A DNA stretch of 64,000 bases from Fagopyrum homotropicum (taxonomy: Eukaryota > Streptophyta > Magnoliopsida > Caryophyllales > Polygonaceae). The position numbers and the translations under genes were made by a program. The DNA is taken from the NCBI GenBank assembly GCA_033239125.1, contig BSWB01000003.1, positions 108,520,320-108,584,319 of the forward strand, in the 5' to 3' direction. Of the stretch, positions 43,231-54,220 are shown piece after piece (the stretch's first letter is position 1; each line of letters begins with the position of its first letter). The notes beneath the pieces were generated by a model, which was given only the letters and a program-made list of their open reading frames with translations, had not been told where the DNA came from and did no database searches.

Positions 43231-44997
43231 CGCCTTGAGTGACGCTCCAAAGTTTGGTCTAGCTACAGACCTTAAATAAGCGTTTGGTTGGAGGCAACCC
43301 ATTGGTACATATCTTTTCCTTTTCGTTTTGCTTTTGTTTTCGTTTTTACTTTTGTGTGTGTTTTCTTTTGGCTTTGATTGTAGGTTGTAGGAGTTGTGAT
43401 GAGTCTTGATGTTTTTTGAGGCCATTGTGGACCTTATGGATTCATTGGAGAGAAGTGCATGATCCGAACACAAAGGCAAAGGAAGTGCTGAAAGTGATCT
43501 CGACCGAAATGATGTATGGGAGACCGAGATGCCCTCAGCAGAACCTCACCACGGCCTGGACCTCAGACTAGATGCCTTGGTGATCCGAGAACCCTCTGCT
43601 GAGCCATGTTTGCCTTGGTTTGTGACCGTTTTCAAGGATGCAGCTTGTACTTTCATCTCCACTTGAGTGAACCGAAGTACCGACATCCCGGCCTTTTTAC
43701 ATTGTGACGACTTCTTTCACTCTCTATTTAACTTTCACATTAGGGACAATGCGGTTCTTAAGTATGGTGTTCAGTTTTCATGATCTTTTGCATGATCGCA
43801 TCTATGATAGTTTTATTTCATAGACACACGTTTCTTTTCATGTCTTGCATTGTATATACATATGTCAAAAATTCCAAAAAAAACGAAAAACCTAAAAAAA
43901 AAGTGTGCTTCTAAACTTAGATATGACCCTAATGATGAATTTTGTTTATTGAATTGGCTATGGATGGCCTTGTGTGTTGAATGAATACATGCATATGTGG
44001 ACTTGAATACTTTTGTTGTATCCTATGTATGAATTGTGATGATGATGTTTGTTTTGATTGGATTGAGAATTGATAGTCGAAATTACATGCTAGTTCTTGC
44101 ACATCATCTAGGAATGATTAAGGCAATTCACCTCTATCTTCTTCTCATCTTGATCATATTGTTTGAAGCACCTCACTTGAATGAAAAATTTTACCTCTCT
44201 TGACCCATCCGGGAATAGGAACATGATAGTGTTTTGAGTGTGTAAAAACCAAGTGTGGGTTGTTGAAGTTGATGTATGAATGTGGTGAATGAAGAAGTTG
44301 AATGTATTGTGAAAAGAGTAGAAAAAAATTATAGGTTTGAGGACTTTGGTTTTGATGACGAGTAACTCGGCACCATTCACGTAATCGGGTGTTTGTGTCT
44401 TTTCAAAGTCCGATATGCTGAATGTCCGAACTAGCTTTGGTACGTTTGCCCGGTGTGAGGCACCTCGGAAAAATCCCGAGGACCGCTAATCACTAAGGTT
44501 TATGATTTTGTACACCCATGTCATTGTCTCAAGTGAATAAAAATAAAAAGATGAAAAAGAAAAGAAAGAAAAGAAAAAGAAGTAGAAAAATACACTGTGG
44601 TGGATGAAGAACAAAAAATGTTATGATTTTGTTCCTTTCCCAGATTAGCACCACTTGACCTAGAAAATTCCCACCCTATCAACACATTTCTTGGCCTCTT
44701 CTTTCCTAATCCCTTAAGACCTATTTGCGTATGTGTATAACTTAGTGATCTAAATTGGATTGTCTCATGATCATCTTGACATTCTCGTTTTTGCCTTTCA
44801 TGCATGTTTTCAAGTTAATTGTAATTGTCTTTCCGTGCCTTTATTCATTTGATGCATGATTGCTTGTGCACTGCCATGAACGTGTAGGAGCACATTTCCA
44901 AAAAAATTTTATGTTTTTCCGCATTCATAACACACGCCATCTCATAGCCTACATTTGACCTTGCTCGGGATGAGCAAGCGATAAATATGGGGTATTT
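43231..44997 (+). mobile_element. Element E internal 3' region (Athila-like, plus strand)
   Basis: Non-coding. It starts around the post-pol motif GGTTGGAGGCAACCCATTGG (about 43288). It then has words of the GACCGAGATG type (43500-43530), an internal PPT-like AAGTATGG (about 43757) and sequence matching the complement of 3380-3540 of element A. It ends with stem TTGCTC/GAGCAA (44961-44977) and PPT AATATGGGGTATTTT. Confidence 0.72.
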
Positions 44998-46560
44998 TGA
45001 TGACGTGATTTATGACACTAAAGACTCTCTTTTTGGTAGTTTTTACATTCATTCACACATGGTTTTTCACATGTTCGAGACATTCTATATCGAGTCATTT
45101 TGTCAGAATATGTGTCTACACGAGCATTTGTCGGTTTTGTAGGTATTTTGGGGAGCTTTCATTCATTATTGATCATATCCGAGGTTCAAGCCTCCCGACG
45201 GCCCGAATTCAAGGTCCCACGGAGCAAGCATGGAGAAAAGAAGTAGAAGTTGACTTTAGTTGGTGCGAGCCATGCACCGGCTTTGTGTTTAGCCATGCAG
45301 CAACTCATCTCGGTCCATCCCCCACCCATCTCGGCCGAGATGCTCAAGGGTCAACCCGAGATAGCCAAGATCCAAGCCATGCACCGACTTTGTAGTGAGG
45401 AAAGTTGTAGAGTTTGTTGACCTCGTTTTGAAGCTACTCTTGGATGGTTGTAAGCTTGCTCTAAACTTAATATTCAGCTTGTTCTTGGTTTATATTGCTT
45501 CCTATCTCTTCATGTAACTATGGCGTGCACGTATGTGTTCATTATGATGAATGAACTTAAGATGATTGTTCTTGGCTAAGTAGCATGTGATTCTATAGAG
45601 AAGAATGAAAGGATATGGCTAGTATAATGATAGATTGGACTTAGATGTATCTTAGGATAGGTGCTTGCTCGAATTATCTAGCTCAGTTTGTAATCTCGGC
45701 ATGTTCTTCATCTATTTCGGCCGAGATGTCCATGATCTCCCCGAGGTGTGTGAGCTGAAGTTCCTATAGTGTTATATTTTCGTGTTAGGGAGTTTGAGAG
45801 TTGAAATCCAAGTGTTTGTTGAGCCTAATCTAGAATTATGGTGACCTATGTTAGTAAACTAAGTGAGGGATGAGACTTACCCGGTAATTCCCACTCTTAG
45901 GTATAGAAGATGACAAACATTAGGTAGTAGTGAGCCTCAACAACCGCTATTGGATTGAGTGTGCTAGGATTGTTGCTTAAGACTTGCCTTCCTGAGACTT
46001 ACCCAGTAAGGAGAGGTTTGACCCCTAGGTAGTTATCCGGTTTGAGTAGAATTCCCAACCTTAGGTTCCTAAAGACTTACCCAATAATAGGACATTACGT
46101 GCGGGATTAGTGGATCTTGAGACCTACCCGGCGATTGATCCGATTAGAGAAACATTCCTTGCCAATATACCGCAGCTTGTTCCTAGGTTGATTAGAGCTT
46201 GAATTCTTTTCATAAACGGAAATCCGAATCTCTAGAATCCGCTTTCTATACATTGATCTTATATCTTGTGTTTGTTTTGTTGTTTGGTTGACGTTGCTGT
46301 TGTTTGTGATCTTTGCTTGATCACCCTAAAACCCATAAAAAACATATGATTTTCATTTCTTTATTCCCTTCTTTTTTCTTATCTTAGACTTGAACTATCT
46401 TTGATCATTGCATGATTTAATCTCACCTTGGTTTTTGTGTTCGACCTCGTAATGCTATCCTTTCTACAAAACGATCCGTACACTACAGGTTGGCTAGGAG
46501 TTTAGGATATCATATCGAGTTATAAATTTTAAGGCTTTGTGTGCATGATTTTGGCGAACA
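44998..46560 (+). repeat. LTR of element E
   Basis: 1563 bp, TGATGACG...GCGAACA. It carries TCTCGGCCGAGATG at about 45330 and CGGCCGAGATGTCC at about 45720, and ACCCGGTAATTCC-type phrases. It has a PPT on its left and a primer-site-like sequence on its right, so internal sequence flanks both sides. Confidence 0.82.
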
Positions 46561-46566
46561 TGTTTT

Positions 46567-46584
46567 TGGCACTCTTGCCTCGGA
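46567..46584 (+). other. Decayed primer binding site after LTR E
   Basis: TGGCACTCTTGCCTCGGA matches the Asp-type primer site at 13 of 18 positions and sits at the expected distance from the LTR. Confidence 0.55.
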
Positions 46585-46605
46585 TTTGCTTTGCATCACT
46601 CCTAG

Positions 46606-46657
46606 AGACTCAACAAATATAAGAGAGAGTTTTCAGTCCATATTCTGTACATTCACA
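46606..46657 (+). repeat. Remnant 5' LTR of copia J
   Basis: Matches GACTCAACAAA and GAGAGAGTTTT...GTACATTCACA of the 3' LTR, but lacks its first about 60 bp and an internal block with the TATA box. Confidence 0.75.
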
Positions 46658-46669
46658 TGGTATTAGAGC
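46658..46669 (+). other. Primer binding site of copia J
   Basis: TGGTATTAGAGC, one base from the initiator-Met site TGGTATCAGAGC, directly after the LTR. Confidence 0.85.
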
Positions 46670-46764
46670 TATGGAGCTCAACTCTGAATCTTTAAATCTA
46701 AACAAATAAATCTTCCTTGCTTGCAAATACATTTTTCCACCTTCTTACCTTCACAGTCACATCT

Positions 46765-47670
46765 ATGGCTACTCGCAAAGACACTATATCTGGTGATTTT
46801 TCGATTGATCCAAATCTGGATCGAATCACACCAATCAATGTCAATGATCCTCTTTATTTTTCCAATTCGGACAATCCAGGGATGCAACTAGTCTCGATTC
46901 TATTCAATGTATCGAACTTCATTTCATGGAGAAGAAGCATCCGGATGGCTTTAGGAGCTAAGTAGAAACTTGGATTTGTGAATGGCTCTTGTGTCAAGCC
47001 TGAAATTGCAGCAGTAGTTCAGCTCACCAGATGGATTCGAGCTTACTACATGATCCGATGTTGGATCTTGCATTCCATGAAATCAGAAATTGCTGAATTT
47101 TTCACCTATGTAGAGTATTCTAAGGAGCCGTGGGAAGATATCACTGAAAGGTTTGAGGTTTCTAATGCCCATCTCATTTATCAAATTCACAAAGATCTAG
47201 CATGTCTTAAGCAAGATAATGTCAGAGTAGCAATTTATTATGAAAGAATGAAGAAGCTATGGGATGAACTCATGACAAATGATGTTATTCCTTCTTGCTT
47301 GTGTCGAGGTTTAGCAAATTGTACGTGTGATTTGCTTAAGAAAATAAATGAGAAAGAAGCTAAATTGCATGTTATGCAATTTCTTATGGTACTGAATGAC
47401 TAGTTTGAACATGCTCGAAGTAACATCTTATCCTTAGAAACCTTACCTACTATGAATAGAGTTTATCACATGATTCTTCAAGTGGAGAAGCAGATGAAAT
47501 TACTTGTTACGTTTCTTTTGCACATGATGCTCTTGTTGTGTCTCGATATGTTTCCTATAGACAAGCAAGAGGCAGCATAAGAGATTTTATAACGGAAAAA
47601 ATGGATAGGTTGTGTACCTATTGTAAGGAGAAGGGATACTTAAAGGACTCTTGCTTTCAAGCTTACTGGT
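46765..47670 (+). pseudogene. gag: Copia J Gag
   Basis: Starts MATRKDTISGDFSIDP. It has a copia N-terminal motif (NPGMQLVSILFNVSNFISWRR-type), the UBN2-like core (LTRWIRAYYMIRCWILHSM, WEDITERFEVSN) and a zinc knuckle CTYCKEKGYLKDSC near 47620. TAG codons at 46963-46965 and 47401-47403 lie in the same frame. A one-base shift inside CFK/CFQ (about 47660) moves the frame before the protease. It is the capsid protein in origin. Confidence 0.78.
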
Positions 47671-48200
47671 GTGCCTGATTGGTACAAAGTGTTTAAAGCT
47701 AAGGATGATAGAAACACTACTTTTAATTCACATATTGTTCGATCTGCTAACAACTTGGAGGTTTCAGTTGGTGACAGTCCTCTTGCAGTTTCAGATACTG
47801 ACACTTCTTCTTCTTATTCTTCTTCCATGAATCATGCAGTTGTGAATGTTGTCTATTACGAAGTTCTCAAACTTATGGTGAATAATCATTCATCTGCTTC
47901 AGTGAATTTTGCAGGTATTATTACTCAACTTGTGACCAACACAGTCTTTAGCTGGATTGTGGATTTAGGAGCGACAGACCATATTTCTTTCTATAGAGAA
48001 TATTTTTTTATCTACATCAACTTGCTAAGCCTGTTCTCATTGCCTTTCCAGATGGTTCTATTAAACAAGTCCATCATCAAGGAATAGTGATTTTATCACC
48101 ATCACTCACATTGGAAAATGTGTTTTACTTGCCAAATTTCAAGCATAATTTGCTTTTTGTCTCTAGACTGATCAATGACTTACCTCTGCAAGTCATTTTC
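47671..48200 (+). pseudogene. Copia J protease region
   Basis: VPDWYKVFKAKDDRN, a Ser-rich linker, then FSWIVDLGATDHIS, the copia protease site with Leu in place of the usual Ser of DSGA. A frame break follows at about 47995-48085, and the downstream ILSPSLTLENVLYLPNFKHN stretch is in another frame. Confidence 0.72.
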
Positions 48201-49352
48201 ACTCACACTTCTTGCTTATTTTAAGACCATACCAACAATTATGTCCTTTCTACTAGTTACATGGAAGGAGGCCTCTACAAGCTGGGATTCTCTCCCTTAC
48301 TAAAATTTACACATACATCATCTACTCTTCATACTCAAAATTGTGACATGACCTTGTTTCATGCTAGATTAGGTCATATGTCATTATCAAAAATTCATCA
48401 TGTTGATACTACTCTGACTTCCAAAATACATCAGTTGAATTGTGATACTTGTGTTTTGGCTAAGCAACATAAATTGCCTTTTCCTCCTAGTAAATCACAT
48501 GTTGCAGCTATTTTTTACTTGATTCATGTAGACATATGTGGACGATATCATACTTTATCCTTGTGTGGAGAAAGGTACTTTCTGACTGTGGTAGATCATT
48601 TTTCTCGTGCAACCTAGACTTTTCTTATGTCAAACAAACAGCAGGTGTTCAGGATTCTCACCACTTTCATAGCCTATGTAAAGAACCAATTTCACACTAC
48701 TGTTAAGACCATTAGATTTGACAATGGTGTAGAGTTTATGTAGAAACAACTTAAGGATTTTTTCCTTACCTCACGAATTACTCATCAATGTTCCACCCCT
48801 TATACTCCTCAACAGAATGCTAGGGTGGAGCGTAAGCATCGCCACTTGCTTGAGACTGCTTGTGCTCTCAAAATCCATGCTAATCTCCCTATTCATTTGT
48901 GGGCAGAATGTGTTCTTACAAGTACACATCTTTATTAACCTCATGCCTTCCCCTGTAATTGGATGGAAGTCTCCTTTTGAAATGTTGAATAATGTCAAAC
49001 CATCATACACTCAGCTTCGAGTGATTGGTTGTCTGTGCTACAGTTTATTACCTCACAAGGATAAACTTGAACTTGTCTCTACTCCTTATGTCTTGCTAGG
49101 TATCCTACTTACGAGAAATCCTACAAACTCTTTAACCTCCAAACTCACAAAATAATCAATAATTGTCATGTCATTTTTTGAGAACATATCTTCCCTTTCA
49201 AACTTCCTCCATCTGATTCAATCTTGGCCTCTTCATCCACGTCTCTTCCTTTGGTTTCTCCAGCTCTTGATCATGATTCTTTTCCTACTTTTCCCTTTAC
49301 CACATCTCCTTCTCCTACTCCACTTCTTTCCCATCCTAGTCCCTTTTCCATT
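48201..49352 (+). pseudogene. Copia J integrase
   Basis: Pre-integrase zinc region (HARLGHMSLSKIH, CDTCVLAKQHKLPF), then the core with HVDICGRYHT, IRFDNGVEF and ARVERKHRHLLE, giving D, D and E. Stops lie at 48615 and 48740, with frameshifts near 48790 and 48940. The reading dissolves in a Ser/Pro-rich linker and stops where an Athila LTR scrap begins. Confidence 0.78.
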
Positions 49353-49535
49353 GTTCGCTCCAAAAGGTGTGTGTGAAAATAAGCTTTAAATTTATATCCA
49401 AGAATTAAGCCTAATGATAACGAACCCGGAGTGTACAGTCAATCGTAGTATGGGCTGACATTCCGGAGTCGATCTCAAGGAATCGGTGAGAACAAAGCAG
49501 TAAAGGTAGTCCGACCAGCATTAGGAGCTCTTCTT
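49353..49535 (-). repeat. Athila LTR fragment inside copia J
   Basis: TGTTCGCTCCAAAAGGTGTG, AAGCTTTAAATTTATA and the tract GAGTGTACAGTCAATCGTAG match the LTR ends of C/D. Only the first about 150-180 bp are present. Confidence 0.7.
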
Positions 49536-50243
49536 CTCATACTTCTCGTACCCACCGGAGTACCCCGATTGTCCACCATCTCATCAGTAAGCTTGTTCTT
49601 CATCCTTCTCTTTTTTTAGTTTTTTCCTTCATTTTCACACTTTGAGGGCAAAGTGATCTTCAAGCTTGGGGGTGGGATCTATCTTGTTTGTTATGTTTAA
49701 TTATTGAATTGTAATGTTATATATTCAGTCAAAAAAAATTTGAAAAAAAAAGAGAGAGAAAAGGCCAAAAAAAATTGAAAAAAAGGCATGAAAAATCCTT
49801 GGATAAACCGAAAACCCAGAAGGGCGGTTTAGGCAAAAAGAAGGTAGTCCAACCAGCATTAGGTTGGTGCAAAAATGGACTTGAGGGGTGTGAGAAGTTG
49901 TGAGAGTATCTTAGAAAAAAGAAGAGTGGCAAGGTGAAAACCCGAAAGGGCTCCTTCGAAAAATGAGCGAAATCCGAGTGATAGGTTCCCTTTTTTTTGA
50001 CGTTGGCGACATAAGAAGAGGAGATATAAGGATGAACGGGTAGGCCAGTCTTGGAGCAATAAGGATGAAAGTTTTTCTCTTTTCACATCACTATGAGAGA
50101 TTTTTGATTTTTGCTCTTTTGCATGATTTGTTTCATTGCCTTTCTATATTCATCATGCTTCCTGAGGCTTTTTGTTTCACATTAGGTAGATTTTTAGTTT
50201 ACTCGGGACGAGTAAGAGTCTAAGCATGGGGGAATTCTATAGG
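49536..50243 (+). mobile_element. 3' end of a Tat/Athila-type gypsy element G
   Basis: AAGCTTGGGGGTGGG-type tract (about 49660), poly-A-rich region, a phrase AAGGTAGTCCAACCAGCATTAGG (49843) also present at 49506. It then has the perfect 7-bp stem TTACTCG/CGAGTAA with GGA loop (50199-50215) and a PPT GCATGGGGGAATTC before the LTR. No coding part is recognised. Confidence 0.65.
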
Positions 50244-50415
50244 TGATGGAATCGCTATCTTATTAAGGTAGCTTAAGTATGTTTTTAGAGTCAAATGGTT
50301 GTATTTTGTTGCCAACTGTGTAAATCCAGCTGAAGAATTAAGCAATGAAGAAATCAAAAGATTTAGCAATAGTTGGAAGAAGAACGGAAGCAAAGAGAAG
50401 TCCAGAGGAACCCTG

Positions 50416-50650
50416 TCACGGCACCTGCGAAGACACTGTCCCGCCCCCGCGGCGACACTGATTCTAGAGGCACCCTGTAACGGCACCCGCGGCAACACTG
50501 TCCCGCCCCCGTGGCGACACTGACTCCAGAGGAACCCTGTCACCGCCCCCGTGGCGACATTGTCCCGCCCCCGCGGCGACACTATCCCGCCCCTGCGGCG
50601 ACATTGTGCCGCCCCCGCTGTGACATTGGGCCACCCCCACGGTTTGACAC
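50416..50650 (+). repeat. GC-rich degenerate tandem repeat in LTR G
   Basis: About eight copies of a CCGCCCCCGCGGCGACACTG-like unit of 20-24 bp, grouped with the phrase CCAGAGGAACCCTGTCAC. Confidence 0.8.
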
Positions 50651-50901
50651 CAGAAATGTCAAGAAGATCAACAGTCAGACGTTCCAAAGCAATAATGACC
50701 CGCACCTGCGGCCCTGCCATGCCACCCCCGCGGCTCAGTTGAAGATGGAGCGTTTTGCACTAAACCGCCCAAGTTGCTCTCAGATCCGCGCCCGCGGTTA
50801 TGCAACAGTCGTAATAAGTTTGGATGTTTAGACTCTCACTTTATGGCATTAAAAGTCAAGGTTTGGGCTACCTATTTACTGCAATTTAGTGTCCTAATTA
50901 G

Positions 50902-50910
50902 TATAAATAG
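50902..50910 (+). promoter_or_regulatory. TATA box of LTR G
   Basis: TATAAATAG, followed after about 35-40 bp by a CT-rich possible start region. Confidence 0.6.
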
Positions 50911-51744
50911 AGATGCTAGGTTAGTGGTAGAGGATTTCATTTTCTCCTCCTCACATCAAAAACACTTTCATTTTCTTTGTTTTGTTTTGTTCTCTATGAA
51001 GGGCTAAGCACCTTTTGTTGTTCTTGACATTAGAAGCTCTCGACATAGATCTGGTTGTAAGTTTTATAATTGAAGTTGTTATTCCATAATAAATTTTTTT
51101 ATGTTCTTGTGCTTAACTTCCTGATTGTATCTCACCCTCTATCTAGCTTGATCATCTAGGTACTTGGGTCTTATCCAATGTGCTAGGAATTGTGGTTCCG
51201 GGTTCGGGTCATCATTCGAGTAGCAAACACGTTTTCATAAGCGAGTTGCAAGTGTAATTCGTGAGTGGAACATAACCACATGATTTTAGTAACGGGTTGT
51301 TTCTAAATCACGTGTCTCTTCATCTTTATTTTAATGCTATTGTTAAAATCTGATTCTGTAGGTTTACGAGTTAGGATTAAGAATAAGTAATATCGGGGCT
51401 GGTTGAACCGGTATTTAAATACGATCGAGATGAGAACAAACTTTGGAATAGACTCCATGAAAACAATGATCAACCATATCTTATGTTGAAGCGGATATTT
51501 GTCAAGTGCAATGTTTTCTTAAAACCATTGAAATCAACTTCTTGTTTGCTTTGCCTATTTTTCACTTTAACAATCAAAAACCCCCTCCTTGATTACATAT
51601 AATTGATAGTTTAATTGCATTTGTGCTTTATTACTCTCTATCTCTCTTGGGTTCGACCCTTACTTAATCACTATACTTGCTTTAGTATTGAGTTCGGAAA
51701 TTACTTTGATAGGATATAAACGACCTAAGAAAATATCCTCGTCA

Positions 51745-53285
51745 CACTTCCACACTCTCGGCGAGTTACAGGCCAGTGGACACGACCCGTTATAAGAGAC
51801 TTGGGTCATTTAAATATACACATATGGTCATCCTAGTCCGGTTTAATTTATAAATGCAACATTCATATGCACAAGCACCACTATCACAATCATTCAGATC
51901 CACAATCGCTAACTGAGTAAGTGCCATCGAGTTACGTGTCACAAGCTAGTCCAAAACAATGGTCACGGTTTCCCCTCGAGGATACGATCAGTGATTGTAT
52001 AAACAAGGCACACAAATATCAATCACTATCCACAAGCTAGGAGATTCCACCTCCTAGTCGTCAATATCTCGCAAGATCATAACCATAACACAATCCACAA
52101 TATCAATATCCTCAAAGATCATAACTATCAATCCATAAACTCAACATCTCACAATTCCTCAAACCTCTCAAGGTATCATCTAATCAACATTCCTTAATCT
52201 CAATTGTAATCCTAATTTAATTAATTAACCTTTAATTAATTAATTAACTTTCACCAGAATAACATTTTTCCTACAGGAAATTTCTTAACCCACCTGTCAT
52301 AAGATTTCATCAAACAAACAACCCATAATCACCAGAATAATATAATGAGCATAATGGAATTTCCAATCGTTCATTTGACAAGCCTAAGGTCAATTTAGGC
52401 CAAAACGCAATACCAAAAAACAAATAAATTGATAACTTATTCGTTACTAACCCGATTGACGATCGAAAAGAAGATTCGGAATCACAACGATGCAGGGTAC
52501 GCTTGGACACTATCAAATTCCCTGGAATTTGAGAGACGGAAACGTCCCATAATCATATATGCTCGACCATATCATCTCATGCTCGGAAACACAGATACTC
52601 TGTACCAAAACGAAGAGAATGAAGAGAGGAATCCAAAAACTCAAACGAATTTGAAATCGGATTAGTAACGGAGAGTAGATCTGAGTTTGAAGGTTGAGAG
52701 AAATAAGAGCTTTTAGAAGAAAATGAATTAATAAATGATTTTCCGCTATTCACAACAAAGACGATAATCATCCTTTAGCAAAGTCGATAAGCATCCTTTA
52801 GCAAAGTCGCTAATCATCCTTTAGCAAAGTCGATAACGATCCAAAGGCGGGTTGAACCCCCTTTTCAAATTTTTTGAATTGGAATAATAAATCTGGAATA
52901 TTGTAGGGATAATAATTCTACATTTGCCTCGCAAAACGCGTATCATAAGTTGTCTTTCTTAGCCGCTAAGAAACGAAATAGCGACTCTTTTGGCCGTTTT
53001 GCCTTTCCATGTTATCTCATATCTAGGACATTCCGATGTCTTGATCCTTTCTCTAAACTGCATTTTTATTAATTAAATCTCCCAAATGCTCCAAATAACT
53101 CCGGAGGGTAAAAATAATTACCCGGGGGAAAAAGTGAAAAATTCCCCATAAGTCCAAAATTATGCTAGGAACATAACGGTGGGACTCATACTCATCACTT
53201 ACGCACTAATCGCGAGTTATGCGTCAATTACTATCGATGATTAAGTGAATGAACCTTAATCATCGTTAATTAGGATTCAAAATTC
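51745..53285. other. Unassigned, probably old LTR-derived sequence
   Basis: AT-rich. Phrases such as CATATGGTCATCCTAGTCCGG and a CTCGAGGATACG tract resemble LTR sequence of the chromovirus group, but no ends were found. A short three-copy tandem repeat lies at 52752-52840. Confidence 0.35.
52752..52840 (+). repeat. Short tandem repeat
   Basis: Three to four copies of a 24-bp unit containing CATCCTTTAGCAAAGTCG with small variations. Confidence 0.8.
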
Positions 53286-53289
53286 CTCT

Positions 53290-54058
53290 ATAAGTTGTTG
53301 GTTAATTCATAGATGAGGAGAAAAAATGCCTACTCTCAAGTGAACATGATTTCAGATACAAAGCTCAAAGATCACACAAACTGAGCATCCCCTCTGGAGC
53401 TACATCACTCCAATACATCATGTAAAAAAGAAACATAAATAAAAAATGTCCATGTAGGCAAACCGAGGCAAAACAAAGGCTATACAAACGTGACCTAAAC
53501 TCTATGAACAACACCACCTACATAGTCCGGAAAGGCTTCGTGCAAAAGCCGAAAAACATGAATCTTCACCAGCCGAATAATCACATTCTCTGGGATCTTG
53601 TTATTCTCGAACATAAGGGAGTTACCTACTTGCCAAATGTAATAAACCGTAGTTATCAAAGCAAAACGCCTAGCTGCCGTCTTTCGATGCTTCTTCCTCT
53701 TCCTATGCCGGAGCCATCGTAGAGTTAGGTCAATTGTACCAAGCCCAGCTGGCATACCAAAGACACTCCTAACATCCCTCCAGATCCTGCTTGAATATCG
53801 AGAACGAAAGAAAAGATGGTCGTGTGAATCATCTCCCCTATAACAAAGATGGCAAACAGGATCAACTTCTAAGAGAGTGATCCTATCATGAGTTGGTAGC
53901 CGTTTTAAAGTAGCCATCCAAGCAATACAAGAATGCCTTGGAGTTACCCTTGAATCCCATACAATATCATGCCAAGTGACTCGATCTCCCTTCTTGCGAA
54001 TGAGGTTGTAAGCCTCACTAAACTTAAACCTTCGAGCTAAGATTAAAAAATCCTAGCT
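53290..54058 (-). pseudogene. LINE ORF2 C-terminal fragment (zf-RVT)
   Basis: On the minus strand, FKFSEAYNLIRKKGDRVTWH leads into the open frame 53917-53495 with LKRLPTHDRI, CHLCYRGDDSHDHLFFRS (the zinc-binding region behind plant LINE reverse transcriptases) and a Trp/Arg-rich tail. The rest of the LINE and an obvious poly-A tail are missing. Confidence 0.75.
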
Positions 54059-54073
54059 CTTACAGCTTGGGGG

Positions 54074-54220
54074 TGTAGGTTATATTGATATAACGGTCAC
54101 ATATGTAAATAAAAGGAAGTTGTAACAGACTCAACAAACCTATATTTTTGTATAAATAGAGCTGTTAACTCATACATGAATATACGAGAGAGTTTTAAGT
54201 CCATATTTTGTACATTCACA
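54074..54220 (+). repeat. 3' LTR of copia J
   Basis: 147 bp, TGTAGGTTATATTGATATAAC...GTACATTCACA. TATAAATAGAG lies near 54153. A polypurine tract is directly upstream. Confidence 0.8.

Larger units (their letters stand above)
50244..51744 (+). repeat. LTR of element G
   Basis: TGATGGAATC...CTCGTCA, about 1.5 kb. U3 contains an array of CCGCCCCCGCGGCGACA-type words (50430-50645, further copies to about 50800). TATAAATAG lies at 50902-50910. A CT-rich start region and an LTR-type GGTTCGACCC phrase near the end follow. Confidence 0.72.
46606..54220 (+). mobile_element. Ty1/copia element J, broken
   Basis: Shortened 5' LTR (46606-46657), Met-type primer site, gag, protease and integrase to about 49352, then foreign insertions, and a full 3' LTR (54074-54220) after a GCTTGGGGGTG polypurine tract (about 54064). 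The RT and RNase H part is absent. Confidence 0.75.

Noticed and set aside
50220..50831. Pro/Arg-rich frames over the C-rich repeat of LTR G
   Set aside because: Composition follows the 20-24-bp repeat; located in U3 of an LTR.
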